A stretch of 64,000 bases of DNA from DASSQJ01 sp963773655 (GCA_963773655.1 CAVZBX010000005.1:248001-312000), one strand, 5' to 3'; positions 25,528-34,768 are shown, counted from the stretch's first letter. Translations and numbers: made by a program. The notes: generated by a model not told the origin, from the letters alone.

Positions 25528-26776
25528 TGTCATGTGCCAGGACATCGCTGACACAAGTGTCATCTCTCCTCTGACGGTACGGGGCTGTCTGCGGGGTCGT
25601 CCGGGTTTGAGTCCGGATGGTTGTCGTCGTTGGGTGGGGTTGATGCGCAGGTGTCGGATGGCGTGTGTGCCGTCGAAGACGATGACGTCGCGGTCGTGGC
25701 GTAGGACGGTCAGGTGGGCGCCGGTCCATTGGTGCCCGAGTCGGATGCTGTGGTTGTTGCCGAGGGGGATCTCGCCGTGGGCGCCGGCGATGACTTCGAG
25801 GTGGAAGGTCGTCAGCGGTAGCGGGGTGTCGGCGCTGGGTTCTGCCTTGGCGGTGGCGGTGTAGCGGGTGGCTGGGGTGACCCTGCCGATGCCCTGGTGG
25901 GCTCGTTCGTGGTTGAAGACCGTGTCGTAGGCGTCCAGGAGCCGCTGCAGCTCCTCGATGCTCGAGGGGCTGGGGTGTGCCGCCAGCCACCGGTGCAGCC
26001 CCTGCCACTCGCGTTCCTTCTTGCCGCAGGTCTGGGGGTGGTACGGGGAGGAGACGATCTGGTGGACCCCGAGCCGGGCCAGCCACCACTGGACTTCGGT
26101 GACCTGGTCCCGGCCGCGGCGGCGGCCACTGTAGGCCATCGCTCCGTCGTGCAGCAGCGCTACCGGTCGACCGTGGCGCTGCATTGCCGTGGTGAGAACT
26201 TCGATCGCGGCGGCCGAGTTCTCCGCGGGTGCCGCCAGGGTGGCCAGCAGCATCCGGGAGTGGTCGTCCTGGACGCGCAGCACGTGCACGCCGGTGCCAT
26301 CGGCCAGCGTGGTGTGGGTGCCGTCCAGCTGCCACATCCCGTTCGGGGCCGCGTTCTCGAACCGGCGGAAGCTGTCGCGGCGCCGCTTGCGCGGTGAGGG
26401 CTTGACCCGCTCGTGCGCGGCCAGGATCCGGTGGACTGTCCGGTCGCTCGGGACCACGGCGACCCCGTCGGCCAGGAGGCGGTCCCGCACGCTGCGCGCG
26501 CCGGCGTCCCAACCCTCGGCGCGCAGCGTGTCGTGGGCCGCCAGCACAACGTCCACAAGGTCCTCGGGGGTCTTCGTCGGTGATGACCTCGGGCGACGTG
26601 AGTGAGGCAGCACCCCCTGCGATGCCGTCCGCGCTGAACCGACGTCGATACACGTAGTACGTCTGACGTGAGATCCCGTGCTCGGCACAGAACGCGGTGA
26701 CATTCACAGGTTCCGGCGAGCAGCAGACGAACGCGATCGCCATCCGGACATCCACAGGAACCACCAGATCCGCCAT
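25519..26776 (-). pseudogene. IS481-family transposase, interrupted by a +1 frame change
   Basis: DDE recombinase of an IS481-like element. Frame one, from ATG 26776, encodes an N-terminal helix-turn-helix (TAFCAEHGISRQTYYVYRRR, residues about 28-47). The rest (VHRILAAHERVKPSPRKR; WQLDGTHTTLADG with first Asp; LLHDGAMAYSG with second Asp; KEREWQGLHRWL with Glu; NHERAHQGIGRVTPATRY) is in the +1 frame. Frames meet at a run of five Cs (26566-26570): deleting one C restores EDPEDLVDVV and a 418-residue protein. Either a disabling insertion, a sequence error, or programmed +1 shifting. The reading frame has no stop inside the element; its TGA is supplied by the target-site duplication. Confidence 0.8.
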
Positions 26777-26857
26777 GGCCGATCATCCGGCCCACAGCCC
26801 TCAGGTGTCAGCGATGTCCTGTCACATCCACTGTCAGGCAAGTCCTGTCACAACACA
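25528..26857 (-). mobile_element. IS481-family insertion sequence, 1330 bp
   Basis: Bounded by imperfect 27-bp inverted repeats (25528-25554 and 26831-26857, 20 of 27 identical, both beginning TGT) and flanked by 14-bp direct repeats. IS481 elements are known to make duplications of about 4-15 bp. An inner sequence near the right end (26805-26826) matches the left terminus even better (21 of 22), so the right end carries two tandem end-like units. Single transposase gene on the minus strand. No passenger genes. Confidence 0.85.
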
Positions 26858-26871
26858 GCCGTTCAGCCGCA
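26858..26871 (+). repeat. Target-site duplication, right copy
   Basis: Second copy of GCCGTTCAGCCGCA, abutting the right terminal repeat. Confidence 0.8.
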
Positions 26872-26921
26872 GATCTTCACCCACCTTCGCGGGGAGGACG
26901 GCGGAATCGAGGGTGGCGCTC

Positions 26922-28494
26922 CTAGAACTGGGCCCGCGCGAGCTGGCCGAGCATCTCCGGCGCCCGCCGGTCCAGCCGCCGTCCCCCGACGACGACCGCG
27001 GCCACGAGCAGGGCCAGGCCGTAGAGCACGGACCCGACGAGCACGACGCGGGAGCGCACCGGGTCGCCCGTGGCAGCGAGCGCGAGGATCGTCACCGGGG
27101 CGATGAGCAACAGCGGGCCGACGAAGGAGATCAGCGCCGTGAGGCACCCCTGCGCCGCGCCGCCGGAGGTGGCCGCGAACGGGTTGCCACCGGTGCGCGG
27201 CGCCGTGCCCGGGAGGTAGGCGCCCACCCCGACGGCCAGCGCGAGCGCGGCGAGGAACGCGGAGACCGAGACGGTGAGCCAGAAGAGCGGGTCGTCGAGC
27301 ACGCCGATCGCCGCCGAGACCGCCCAGGTGAGCAGCACCGGCGGCCCGAAGACGAGCGCCGAGGCCAGCGCGCGGCCGAGGCGGTCCTCCCAGCCGCGAG
27401 CGCCGGCGGAGACGTGGATCCACCAGGCCTCCCCGTCGAAGGCGAGGTCGCTCATCAGGGTCAGGCCGGCGAAGACGGCGAGGGTGACCACCCCGAGGCC
27501 GGCGAGGGCGGAGAAGCCCGTGACCGCCGACTGGATGACGAAGAAGACGGGCAGGACGGCGGTGCGCAGGGCGATCGCGACGAGCCTGCTGTCGCGGTAC
27601 CACGCGCGCACCCGCCGGGCGGCGATCACGCCGGTCGGTGAGGTGCCGAGCAGTACCGGCAGCAGCCGGCCCCGCCCGATGCGCTGGCCGCCGCCGCTCG
27701 TGAGCGGCGAGGTGAGCACGCCCCCGAGCTGCCTGACCCAGATGGCGTGGAGGAGGGCCAGCAGGCCGACGGACAGCCCGAGGTGCGCGGCCGCGGCCCC
27801 CCAGCGCCCCAGCGCGACGTCGAGGGGCAGGGCCCAGGCCCAGCCGGTGGGGAACCACGAGGCCGCCGTCGCCACGGGGATGCCGTCGAAGGCGAAGAGC
27901 GCGTCGACGCCGGTCCCGCGCGTGAAGCTGAGGTTGAGCACGAGCGGCAGCAGGGTGACCGCGGACACGGCCGCGGCGCCGACGAGGCGCCCTGTTCGGG
28001 TGCGCATCACGCCCGCGAGCAGGGTCGTGAGGGCGCGTGAGCCGACGACGGCGGTGAGGGTGCCGATGACCGCGGCCGCTGCCGCGGCCGGCACGGCGGG
28101 CGGGGTCCCCGCCCACGCGACCACCTGGAACAGGGCGAGCGACCCCAGCATCAGGGCCGGTATCCCGGTGAGCGCCGCCGCGAGCAGCCCCCGGGCCAGC
28201 GCGCGGGCCGCGGACCGGCAGGACGGCGAACCGGGAGGGGTCGAGGACGTTGTCGACCCCGGCCGCGGCGAGGCTGAGGACGATCCACAGGAGGGTGGCG
28301 ACGGTGAAGAGCGGCACCGTCAGCGACGCCAGCCGCGGCGGCCGGAACGCCAGCAGGGCCAGCGACGGGCCGAGCACGGCGACGACACCGAGCGCCGCGA
28401 GGATGCCGATGACGGAGGACACGAGGTGGAGGGGGCTGCGCGACATCGCGGTCCACCACATCCGGAAGCGCAGTCGCACGATGAGACCGGTCAC
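26922..28494 (-). pseudogene. ABC-2-type transporter permease, frameshifted
   Basis: Membrane subunit of an ABC exporter. The N-terminal ~95 residues (MTGLIVRLRFRMWWTAMSRS..., GTG 28494) and the C-terminal ~430 residues (…GIPALMLGSLALFQVVAWAG… to …MLGQLARAQF) are in frames differing by one base. Dropping one G near 28210 gives a continuous 523-residue protein through FAVLPVRARALARGLLAAAL, with about 12 membrane helices. It lies 13 nt after the ATPase gene. Given that neighbouring ilvD shows the same kind of one-base insertion, a sequence error is at least as likely as a true mutation. Substrate unknown. Confidence 0.78.
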
Positions 28495-28507
28495 GTCGGG
28501 CTCGCGC

Positions 28508-29278
28508 TCAGCCCAGCCAGGACAGGCCGTCGTCGGCGACGTCCCGGGCCCCGACGAGCTCGAGGAAGCGCGCGTGCAGGGTGCCGCCGCCGGTGATCGC
28601 CGTGGTGCGGTCCGCCGCGAGGACCCGGCCCCCGGCGATCACGGCCACCCGGTCACACAGGCCCTCCACGAGCTCCATGACGTGGCTCGACATCACGACG
28701 GTGCCACCGCTGGCGACGTAGCGGCGCAGGATGGTGCGGATGGCCTGCCCCGAGACCGGGTCGACCGCCTCGAACGGCTCGTCGAGGACGAGCAGGCGGG
28801 GGGCGTGGATGAGCGCGGCGGCCAGGCTCACCTTCTTCACCATGCCCGCGCTGTAGTCGGCGACGACGGTGCGGGCGTCGTCGATGAGGTCGAGCACGCC
28901 GAGCAGCTCGGTGGCTCGCTGCTCCACGACCTCCCGCGGCATCCGACGGAGCGCGCCGACGTAGTGGAGCAGCTCGCTGCCCGACAGCTGCTCGAACAGG
29001 CGCATGCCGTCGGGGGCCACGCCCATGACCGCCTTGGCCGCCGCCGGGTCCGCCCACACGTCGATGCCGAGCACCCGGGCCCGTCCGCCGTCGGGACGGA
29101 GCAGGCCGGTGGCCATCGACAGGGTGGTCGTCTTGCCGGCCCCGTTGGGACCGACGAGCCCGTAGAGCGAGCCGCGGGGCACGGTGAGGGTCAGCCCGTG
29201 GACGACCCGCCGCCCCCGGAACTCCTTGACGAGGCCGTCGAGCTGGAGGGCCGGCCCCTCCTCCGCGCCGTCAGTCAC
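28508..29278 (-). CDS. ABC transporter ATP-binding protein
   Basis: 256 residues: Walker A GPNGAGKTTTLS (near 45), Q-loop region, signature YSAGMVKKVSLAAAL (SAGM in place of the usual SGGQ, as in some ABC-2 exporters), Walker B LLVLDEPFEAVDP and switch His in SSHVMEL. It energises the permease encoded 13 nt downstream. The GTG start lies 8 nt inside the end of ilvD, so the exporter pair is probably read from the ilvD transcript. Confidence 0.88.
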   Translation of the reverse strand: MTDGAEEGPALQLDGLVKEFRGRRVVHGLTLTVPRGSLYGLVGPNGAGKTTTLSMATGLLRPDGGRARVLGIDVWADPAAAKAVMGVAPDGMRLFEQLSGSELLHYVGALRRMPREVVEQRATELLGVLDLIDDARTVVADYSAGMVKKVSLAAALIHAPRLLVLDEPFEAVDPVSGQAIRTILRRYVASGGTVVMSSHVMELVEGLCDRVAVIAGGRVLAADRTTAITGGGTLHARFLELVGARDVADDGLSWLG

Positions 29279-30972
29279 ACACGGCACCCGTGCTCGCGCT
29301 GCCGACCAGCTTGGCGTACTTGGCGAGCACGCCCCGGGTGTACTTCGGCTCCGGGTGGGTGACGCCCTCGGCCCGCCGCCGGTCCAGCTCGGCGTGGTCG
29401 ACGAGGAGGTCGAGGGTGCCGGCCGCGACGTCGAGGCGGATCCGGTCGCCGTCCCGGACGAAGGCGATCGGGCCCTCGTCGACGGCCTCGGGCGCGACGT
29501 GGCCGACGCACAGGCCGGTCGTGCCGCCGGAGAAGCGGCCGTCGGTGAGCAGCAGCACGTCCTTGCCGAGTCCCGCGCCCTTGATCGCACCGGTGACGGC
29601 GAGCATCTCGCGCATCCCGGGCCCACCCTTGGGGCCCTCGTAGCGGATGACGACGACGTCGCCGGCGGCGAGGGTGCCGCCCTCGACGGCGTCCATCGCG
29701 CCGCGCTCACCGTCGAAGACGCGCGCGGTCGCCCTCGAAGACGTCGGAGTCGAAGCCGGCCGACTTCACGACCGCACCCTCCGGGGCCAGCGAGCCGCTG
29801 AGGATGGTGATGCCGCCGGTGGCGTGGATCGGCTCGCGCATCGCGCGGACCACCTTGCCGTCGACGTCGGGCGGGGCGATGTCGGCGAGGTTCTCGGCCA
29901 TGGTGCGGCCGGTGACCGTGAGGCAGTCGCCGTGGAGCAGGCCGGCGTCGAGCAGCGTCCGCATGACGACCGGCACGCCGCCCACGCGGTCGACGTCGGT
30001 CATGACGAACTGCCCGAAGGGCTTGACGTCGGCGAGGTGCGGAACCCGGGCCCCGACCCGGCGGAAGTCCTCGAGCGTGAGCTCGACGTCGGCCTCGTGG
30101 GCGATGGCGAGCAGGTGCAGGACGGCGTTGGTGGACCCCCCGAAGGCCATGACGACGGCGATGGCGTTCTCGAACGCCTCCTTGGTCATGATGTCGCGCG
30201 CGGTGATGCCGCGGCGGAGCAGGCCGACCACGGCCTCGCCGGAGCGGCGGGCGAAGCCGTCGCGGCGACGGTCGGTGGCGGGCGGGGCCGCCGAGCCGGG
30301 CAGCGACATCCCGATCGCCTCCGCCACCGAGGCCATCGTGTTGGCGGTGTACATGCCGCCGCAGGCTCCCTCGCCCGGGCAGATGGCCCGCTCGATGGCG
30401 TCGACGTCCTCGCGGGACATCAGCCCGCGCGAGCAGGCGCCCACCGCCTCGAAGGCGTCGATGATCGTCACCGTCCGCTCGGTGCCGTCGGAGAGCTTGG
30501 CGACCCCCGGCAGGATCGAGCCCGCGTAGAGGAACACCGACGCCAGGTCGAGCCGGGCCGCGGCCATGAGCATGCCCGGCAGCGACTTGTCGCACCCGGC
30601 GAGGAGCACCGAGCCGTCGAGCCGCTCGGCGTTCATCACCGTCTCGACGGAGTCGGCGATGACCTCCCGGCTGACGAGGCTGAAGTGCATCCCCTCGTGA
30701 CCCATCGAGATGCCGTCGCTCACCGAGATCGTGCCGAACTCGAGGGGGTACCCGCCGGCGGCGTGCACGCCGTCCTTCACCGCCTGGGCCAGCCGGTCGA
30801 GGGACAGGTTGCACGGGGTGATCTCGTTCCACGAGCTCGCCACCCCGATCTGCGGCTTGGCGAAGTCCTCGTCGCCCATCCCGACCGCGCGCAGCATCCC
30901 TCGGGCGGCGGCGCGCTCGAGGCCGTCGGTGACGTCGCGGCTGCGGGGCTTGATGTCGGGGGGCGTCGTCAT
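29271..30972 (-). CDS. ilvD: Dihydroxy-acid dehydratase, frameshifted as read
   Basis: Fe-S dehydratase of valine/isoleucine synthesis. Cluster ligands are in LAGCDKSLPGM and GEGACGGMYTANTM; FGGSTNAVLHL and DGRFSGGTTGLCVGH are also family motifs. An extra G (+ strand C at 29730) breaks the frame after SDVFEG; removing it restores EGTARVFDGERGAMDAV and a 566-residue protein of normal length. The product is normally required for prototrophy and no second copy is in the window, so a base-call error is the first explanation. I use ATG 30972 (MTTPPDIKPRSRDV): it gives the family N-terminus and has TAGGAT 7 nt upstream. Confidence 0.88.
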
Positions 30973-30979
30973 GCCCGCC

Positions 30980-30985
30980 ATCCTA
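30980..30985 (-). promoter_or_regulatory. Candidate -10 for leaderless ilvD
   Basis: TAGGAT, 7 nt before ATG 30972; it overlaps the alternative ATG at 30981, arguing against that start. No leader peptide or terminator is visible upstream of ilvD. Confidence 0.45.
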
Positions 30986-31050
30986 GGTTCGCGCCCCGGC
31001 CGCCGTCCGCACGTTCCGCGCGACCGGGGCCGCCCCTGCCGCGGACGTGG

Positions 31051-33138
31051 TCAGCCGGCGCGGGCCGGCTCGACGTCACGCGGCGCGGAGGGCACCTCGG
31101 GCACGCCGCCCTCGGTGTCGCCACCGAGCCGGCGGGGCCACCAGAAGCGGTCGCCGAGCACCAGCGCGATCGCCGGGACGAGCAGGGTGCGCACGACGAG
31201 GGTGTCGAGGAGCACGCCGACGCAGATGACGACGCCGAGCTGGGCGAGGACGACGAGCGGGAGCACCCCGAGGACGGCGAACACGGCCGCGAGCAGGATG
31301 CCCGCGCTCGTGATGACGCCACCGGTCGCGGCGAGGGCACGCAGCATCCCCTCGCGGGTGCCGTGGGCCCTGGCCTCCTCGGCGGCCCGGGTGACGAGGA
31401 AGATGTTGTAGTCGACACCGAGGGCGACGAGGAAGACGAAGGCGAGGAGCGGCACCCCCTCGTCGAGGCGCTCGAACCCCGCCACCCGGGTGAAGACGAC
31501 CCACGAGATGCCGAGGCTGGCGAGGTACGTGGCGACCACCGTGCCGACGAGCAGCAGGGGGGCCACGACCGAGCGCAGCAGCCCGGCGAGCACCAGCAGC
31601 ACCAGGGCGAGCACGAGCGGGATGATGACCGCGCGGTCGCGGGCGGACGCCTCGGCGGTGTCGAGCGCCTCGGCCTCGGTGCCGCCGACGTGCGTGTCGG
31701 TGAGCCCGGCGCCGGCGACGGCGTCGCGGACGTCCTGGACGGTGGCCCGGGCCGCATCGCTGCCCGGCTCGGCCGCGAGCACCGCGTCGACCTCGGTGAC
31801 GCCGTTGCCGCTCGCGGTCACCTGGGCGGACTGCACGCCGTCGACACCGGCGACGAGCGTGGCGACGTCCTCGCCGTCCGCGGTCGTCATGACGACGGTG
31901 GGGTCGATGGTGCCCGCCGCGAACGACTCCGCGTACCGGTCGGCGGCCACGATGGACTCGGGGGTCTCGAGGAACTGGTCGGACGTCGAGAGCCCCGACT
32001 GGATCTGGCTGATCCCCCCGGCGGCGACGGCGAGCCCCGCGAGGACGACGACGATGACACCGACCGGCCGGCGCGCCACGCCGTCACCCACCCGGCGCCA
32101 CGGCGAGCGGGAGTCGGCGAGCCCGACCTGGCCCACCCGGGGGACCTTGGGCCAGAAGATCCACCGACCGAAGACGACGAGGGCCGCGGGAAGCACGACG
32201 AGGGCCGCGAAGGCCGCGACGACGACACCGACCGCCGAGGCCAGCCCCAGCCCACGGGTGGTGGGGAAGAGCGAGAGGAGCAGGGTGAGCAGGCCGATGA
32301 CGACCGTGGACGCGCTGGAGATGACCGCCTCGGTCGTGCGGCGCAGCGCGTGCGCCATCGCGGCCCGCCGGTCCTCGGTGGTGCGCAGCTCGTCCCGGTA
32401 GCGCGAGATGAGGAGGAGCGCGTAGTCGGTGCCCGCGCCGAAGACGAGCACCGAGAGGATGCCGACCGTCGACTCGTCCCAGGCGACGTCGAAGACGTCG
32501 AGGGTGCGGGTGGCCACCACTGCCGCCAGCTGGTCGGCGACCCCGACGACGGTGAGGGGCACCAGCCAGAGCAGGGGGCTGCGGTAGGTGATGACGAGCA
32601 GCACGGCGACGATCGAGGCGGTGGCGAGCAGGAGGCGGGTGTCGGCCCCCTCGAAGACCCCCGCGAGGTCGGCCTGGATGGCGGCCGGCCCGGTGACCTG
32701 GGCGGTCACCCCGTCGGGCAGGTCGGCGGACGCGGCCGAGCGCAGCTCGGCGACCGTGTCCGCGGTCGCCGTGGCGTCCGGTTCGTCGACCGGCACGACG
32801 ACGGCGGCGGCGGTGCCGTCGTCGCTCACCTGCGCCGGCATCCCGGTCGCTCCCGGGAGCTCCTGGGCGCGCTGCTGGAGGGCGGCGACCTCCTCCGGGG
32901 AGAGGGGGGAGTCGCTGCTGAACAGGACGATGGCCGCGGAGCCCTCCTCCTCGGGCAGCTGTTCGCGCAGCTCGGCGGCGGCCCGGCTGTCGGACTCCAG
33001 CGGCAGCGCGTTCAGCCCCGTCGGGGGCCGCTCCGCCTGCCCGACGACGCCGATCATGGCGCCCGCGAACACGAGGAACAACAGCGCGAGCGGTCCGGCC
33101 ACCCATCGGCGGGTGATGAGCTGCGCGAGGCGGGACAT
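31051..33138 (-). CDS. MMPL/RND-type membrane transporter
   Basis: 695 residues, about 12 membrane helices with two large extracytoplasmic loops (after helices 1 and 7). The two transmembrane signatures FGAGTDYALLLISRYRDEL and VALGVDYNIFLVTRAAEEA hold the Asp-Tyr pairs that relay protons in MMPL proteins. Probable exporter of lipids or toxic hydrophobic compounds. Divergent from a MarR regulator 65 nt away with a palindrome between, so it is a likely target of that regulator. Confidence 0.9.
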   Translation of the reverse strand: MSRLAQLITRRWVAGPLALLFLVFAGAMIGVVGQAERPPTGLNALPLESDSRAAAELREQLPEEEGSAAIVLFSSDSPLSPEEVAALQQRAQELPGATGMPAQVSDDGTAAAVVVPVDEPDATATADTVAELRSAASADLPDGVTAQVTGPAAIQADLAGVFEGADTRLLLATASIVAVLLVITYRSPLLWLVPLTVVGVADQLAAVVATRTLDVFDVAWDESTVGILSVLVFGAGTDYALLLISRYRDELRTTEDRRAAMAHALRRTTEAVISSASTVVIGLLTLLLSLFPTTRGLGLASAVGVVVAAFAALVVLPAALVVFGRWIFWPKVPRVGQVGLADSRSPWRRVGDGVARRPVGVIVVVLAGLAVAAGGISQIQSGLSTSDQFLETPESIVAADRYAESFAAGTIDPTVVMTTADGEDVATLVAGVDGVQSAQVTASGNGVTEVDAVLAAEPGSDAARATVQDVRDAVAGAGLTDTHVGGTEAEALDTAEASARDRAVIIPLVLALVLLVLAGLLRSVVAPLLLVGTVVATYLASLGISWVVFTRVAGFERLDEGVPLLAFVFLVALGVDYNIFLVTRAAEEARAHGTREGMLRALAATGGVITSAGILLAAVFAVLGVLPLVVLAQLGVVICVGVLLDTLVVRTLLVPAIALVLGDRFWWPRRLGGDTEGGVPEVPSAPRDVEPARAG

Positions 33139-33170
33139 GGGTCGTCCTTCCGACGTAGACTGACGCGGTC

Positions 33171-33197
33171 AGTAACCTTGTTACTCATCAAGTTACT
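33171..33197. promoter_or_regulatory. Probable MarR operator between the MMPL and marR genes
   Basis: AGTAAC-CTT-GTTACT (33171-33185) is a perfect 6-bp palindrome, followed by a third half-site GTTACT at 33192-33197. AT-rich against its surroundings and placed between divergent starts at 33138 and 33204. Confidence 0.65.
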
Positions 33198-33203
33198 AAG
33201 TAG

Positions 33204-33689
33204 GTGAGGGATATTACGGAGCGCGGGGCACCGGAGGCAAACGGAGTCGACAGCGTGGTTCCCGGCTGGGTTCCCTCACCGACGCTGGACGCGCTCCAGG
33301 AGCTCGTCGACGTCGCGGCCCAGGTGCCGCACGAGGTCGCGCGGGCCGCGGGGCTGTCCACCTCCGAGCTGCACTCCCTGCGCCACCTCATGGACACCCC
33401 GATGGGCCCGGTCGAGCTGGCCCGCACGCTCGGGGTCACCTCCGCCGCGTCCTCCGGCGTCGTCGACCGGCTCGTGGCGCGGGGCCATGCCGAGCGGCGT
33501 CCCCACCCCCAGGACGGCCGCCGCACCCAGGTGCTGATCACCGACAGCGGCCGGGCCGAGGTCTACGCCCGCCTGGCACCGATGTTCGCGGCCCTCGCCC
33601 ACCTCGACACCGGGCTCGACGAGCACGAGCGGGCGGTCGTCGAGCGCTACCTGCGCGGTGCCACCGCCGCGATGCGCACGCTGATGTGA
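33204..33689 (+). CDS. MarR-family transcriptional regulator
   Basis: 161 residues. Central winged helix: GPVELARTLGVTSAASSGVVDRLVARGHAERRPHPQDGRRTQVLIT (about 70-115) with flanking dimer helices. Probably represses the divergent MMPL transporter and itself through the GTTACT repeats; ligand unknown. The GTG at 33204 sits 7 nt beyond the last half-site, so bound protein would block initiation. A later start within the first 20 codons is possible. Confidence 0.87.
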   Translation: MRDITERGAPEANGVDSVVPGWVPSPTLDALQELVDVAAQVPHEVARAAGLSTSELHSLRHLMDTPMGPVELARTLGVTSAASSGVVDRLVARGHAERRPHPQDGRRTQVLITDSGRAEVYARLAPMFAALAHLDTGLDEHERAVVERYLRGATAAMRTLM

Positions 33690-33773
33690 CGTTCCCGTCC
33701 CCGCTCGCACCTTCGTGCAGCTGGGCCGGCGGGACCCGTCGACACCAGGCGCCGGAGGGAGCAGGCTGGGGGT

Positions 33774-34760
33774 GTGAAGGCCTGGCGCAGCCACGAGGGG
33801 ACGGTCCGGCTCGAGGAGGTGCCCGACCCCCGGCCGGGGCCGGACGAGCTGCTGGTCGAGGTCGAGGTCTGCGGGGTCTGCCGCACCGATCTCCACGTCG
33901 TCGACGGCGACCTTCCGGTACACCGCGAGCACGTCGTCCCGGGGCACCAGGTGGTGGGCCGGGTGGCCGCCACCGGGCCGGCGGTGACGGCAGCGGTGGT
34001 GGTCGGCGACCGGGTCGGGGTGGCCTGGCTGCACCGCACGTGCGGGGCCTGCCGGTGGTGCCGGAGCGGCCGCGAGAACCTCTGCCCGGAGGCGACCTTC
34101 ACCGGGTGGGACGTCGACGGCGGCTACGCCGAGCGGGTCGTGGTGCCCGAGGCCTTCGCCCACCCGCTGCCGGACGGCGACGAGGCGCTCGGGCTGGCGC
34201 CGCTGCTGTGCGCGGGGATCATCGGCTACCGGGCACTGCGCCGGGCGAACCTGCCCCCGGGTGGGCTGCTCGGCATCTACGGGTTCGGGTCCAGCGGCCA
34301 CATCACCGCCCAGCTCGCCCTGGCGTCCGGGGCCCGGGTCGTCACGGTGACCCGGGGCGAGGAGAACCGCAGGCTGGCGGCCTCGCTCGGGGTCGACGTC
34401 GTGCCCGATGAGCACGGGGTGCCGGCGGAGCCCCTCGACGCCGCCATCGTCTTCGCACCGGTCGGCGACCTGCTCGTCGACGCGCTCGACGCGACGGCGG
34501 CGGGCGGCACCGTGGTGTCGGCGGGCATCCACATGTCGCCGGTCACCGGGCTCGACTACGACCGGTCGCTGTTCCGGGAGCGCGACCTGAGGTCGGTGAC
34601 CGCCAACACCCGGGCCGACGCCGCGGAGTTCCTCGCCCTCGCCCGCAACCTCCGCCTGGCACCGTCGGTCACCGAGTACGGGCCGGCCGACGTCGACCGG
34701 GCGCTCGACGACCTGCGCGCGGGACGGGTGTCGGGCTCGCTCGTCGTCCGCCACGGCTGA
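33774..34760 (+). CDS. Zinc-dependent alcohol dehydrogenase
   Basis: 328 residues, medium-chain ADH family. Catalytic zinc region CGVCRTDLHVVDGDLP, structural zinc cluster CGACRWCRSGRENLC, then a Rossmann domain (GIYGFGSSGHITAQLA near 165, GFxxSG in place of GxGxxG). Of the type often called AdhA/YogA-like. Start GTG with GGAGGG upstream. Converges on sixA, sharing a terminator hairpin. Confidence 0.88.
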   Translation: MKAWRSHEGTVRLEEVPDPRPGPDELLVEVEVCGVCRTDLHVVDGDLPVHREHVVPGHQVVGRVAATGPAVTAAVVVGDRVGVAWLHRTCGACRWCRSGRENLCPEATFTGWDVDGGYAERVVVPEAFAHPLPDGDEALGLAPLLCAGIIGYRALRRANLPPGGLLGIYGFGSSGHITAQLALASGARVVTVTRGEENRRLAASLGVDVVPDEHGVPAEPLDAAIVFAPVGDLLVDALDATAAGGTVVSAGIHMSPVTGLDYDRSLFRERDLRSVTANTRADAAEFLALARNLRLAPSVTEYGPADVDRALDDLRAGRVSGSLVVRHG

Positions 34761-34768
34761 GCTGAGCC

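Larger units (their letters stand above)
25490..26895. terminator. Bidirectional terminator hairpin split by an insertion sequence
   Basis: Arms 25490-25513 and 26872-26895 are 24-nt inverted repeats with two mismatches (22/24). Removing the IS and one copy of the flanking 14-bp repeat restores one hairpin with a 14-nt loop, lying between two convergent genes, the usual place for a shared terminator. The left arm overlaps the stop codon of the membrane protein gene. Now 1.36 kb apart, the arms can hardly work as one terminator. Confidence 0.72.

Noticed and set aside
25528..26857. Composite transposon or genomic island boundary
   Set aside because: No second copy of the element, no integrase or tRNA attachment site; flanking genes look native.
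25490..26895. Resemblance of the 24-nt arms (CCCCGCGAA..GTGGGTGA..) to type I-E CRISPR repeats
   Set aside because: Only two copies, in inverted orientation, with an IS between; no spacers, no cas genes. They pair as a terminator hairpin between convergent genes.
29647..33207. Very long open frame on the plus strand (over 1100 codons)
   Set aside because: Antisense to ilvD and the MMPL transporter; His/Arg/Gly/Asp-rich without domains. A GC-rich shadow frame, as are the other long frames opposite real genes (for example 4117-6096, 57990-61622 and 10501-13224).
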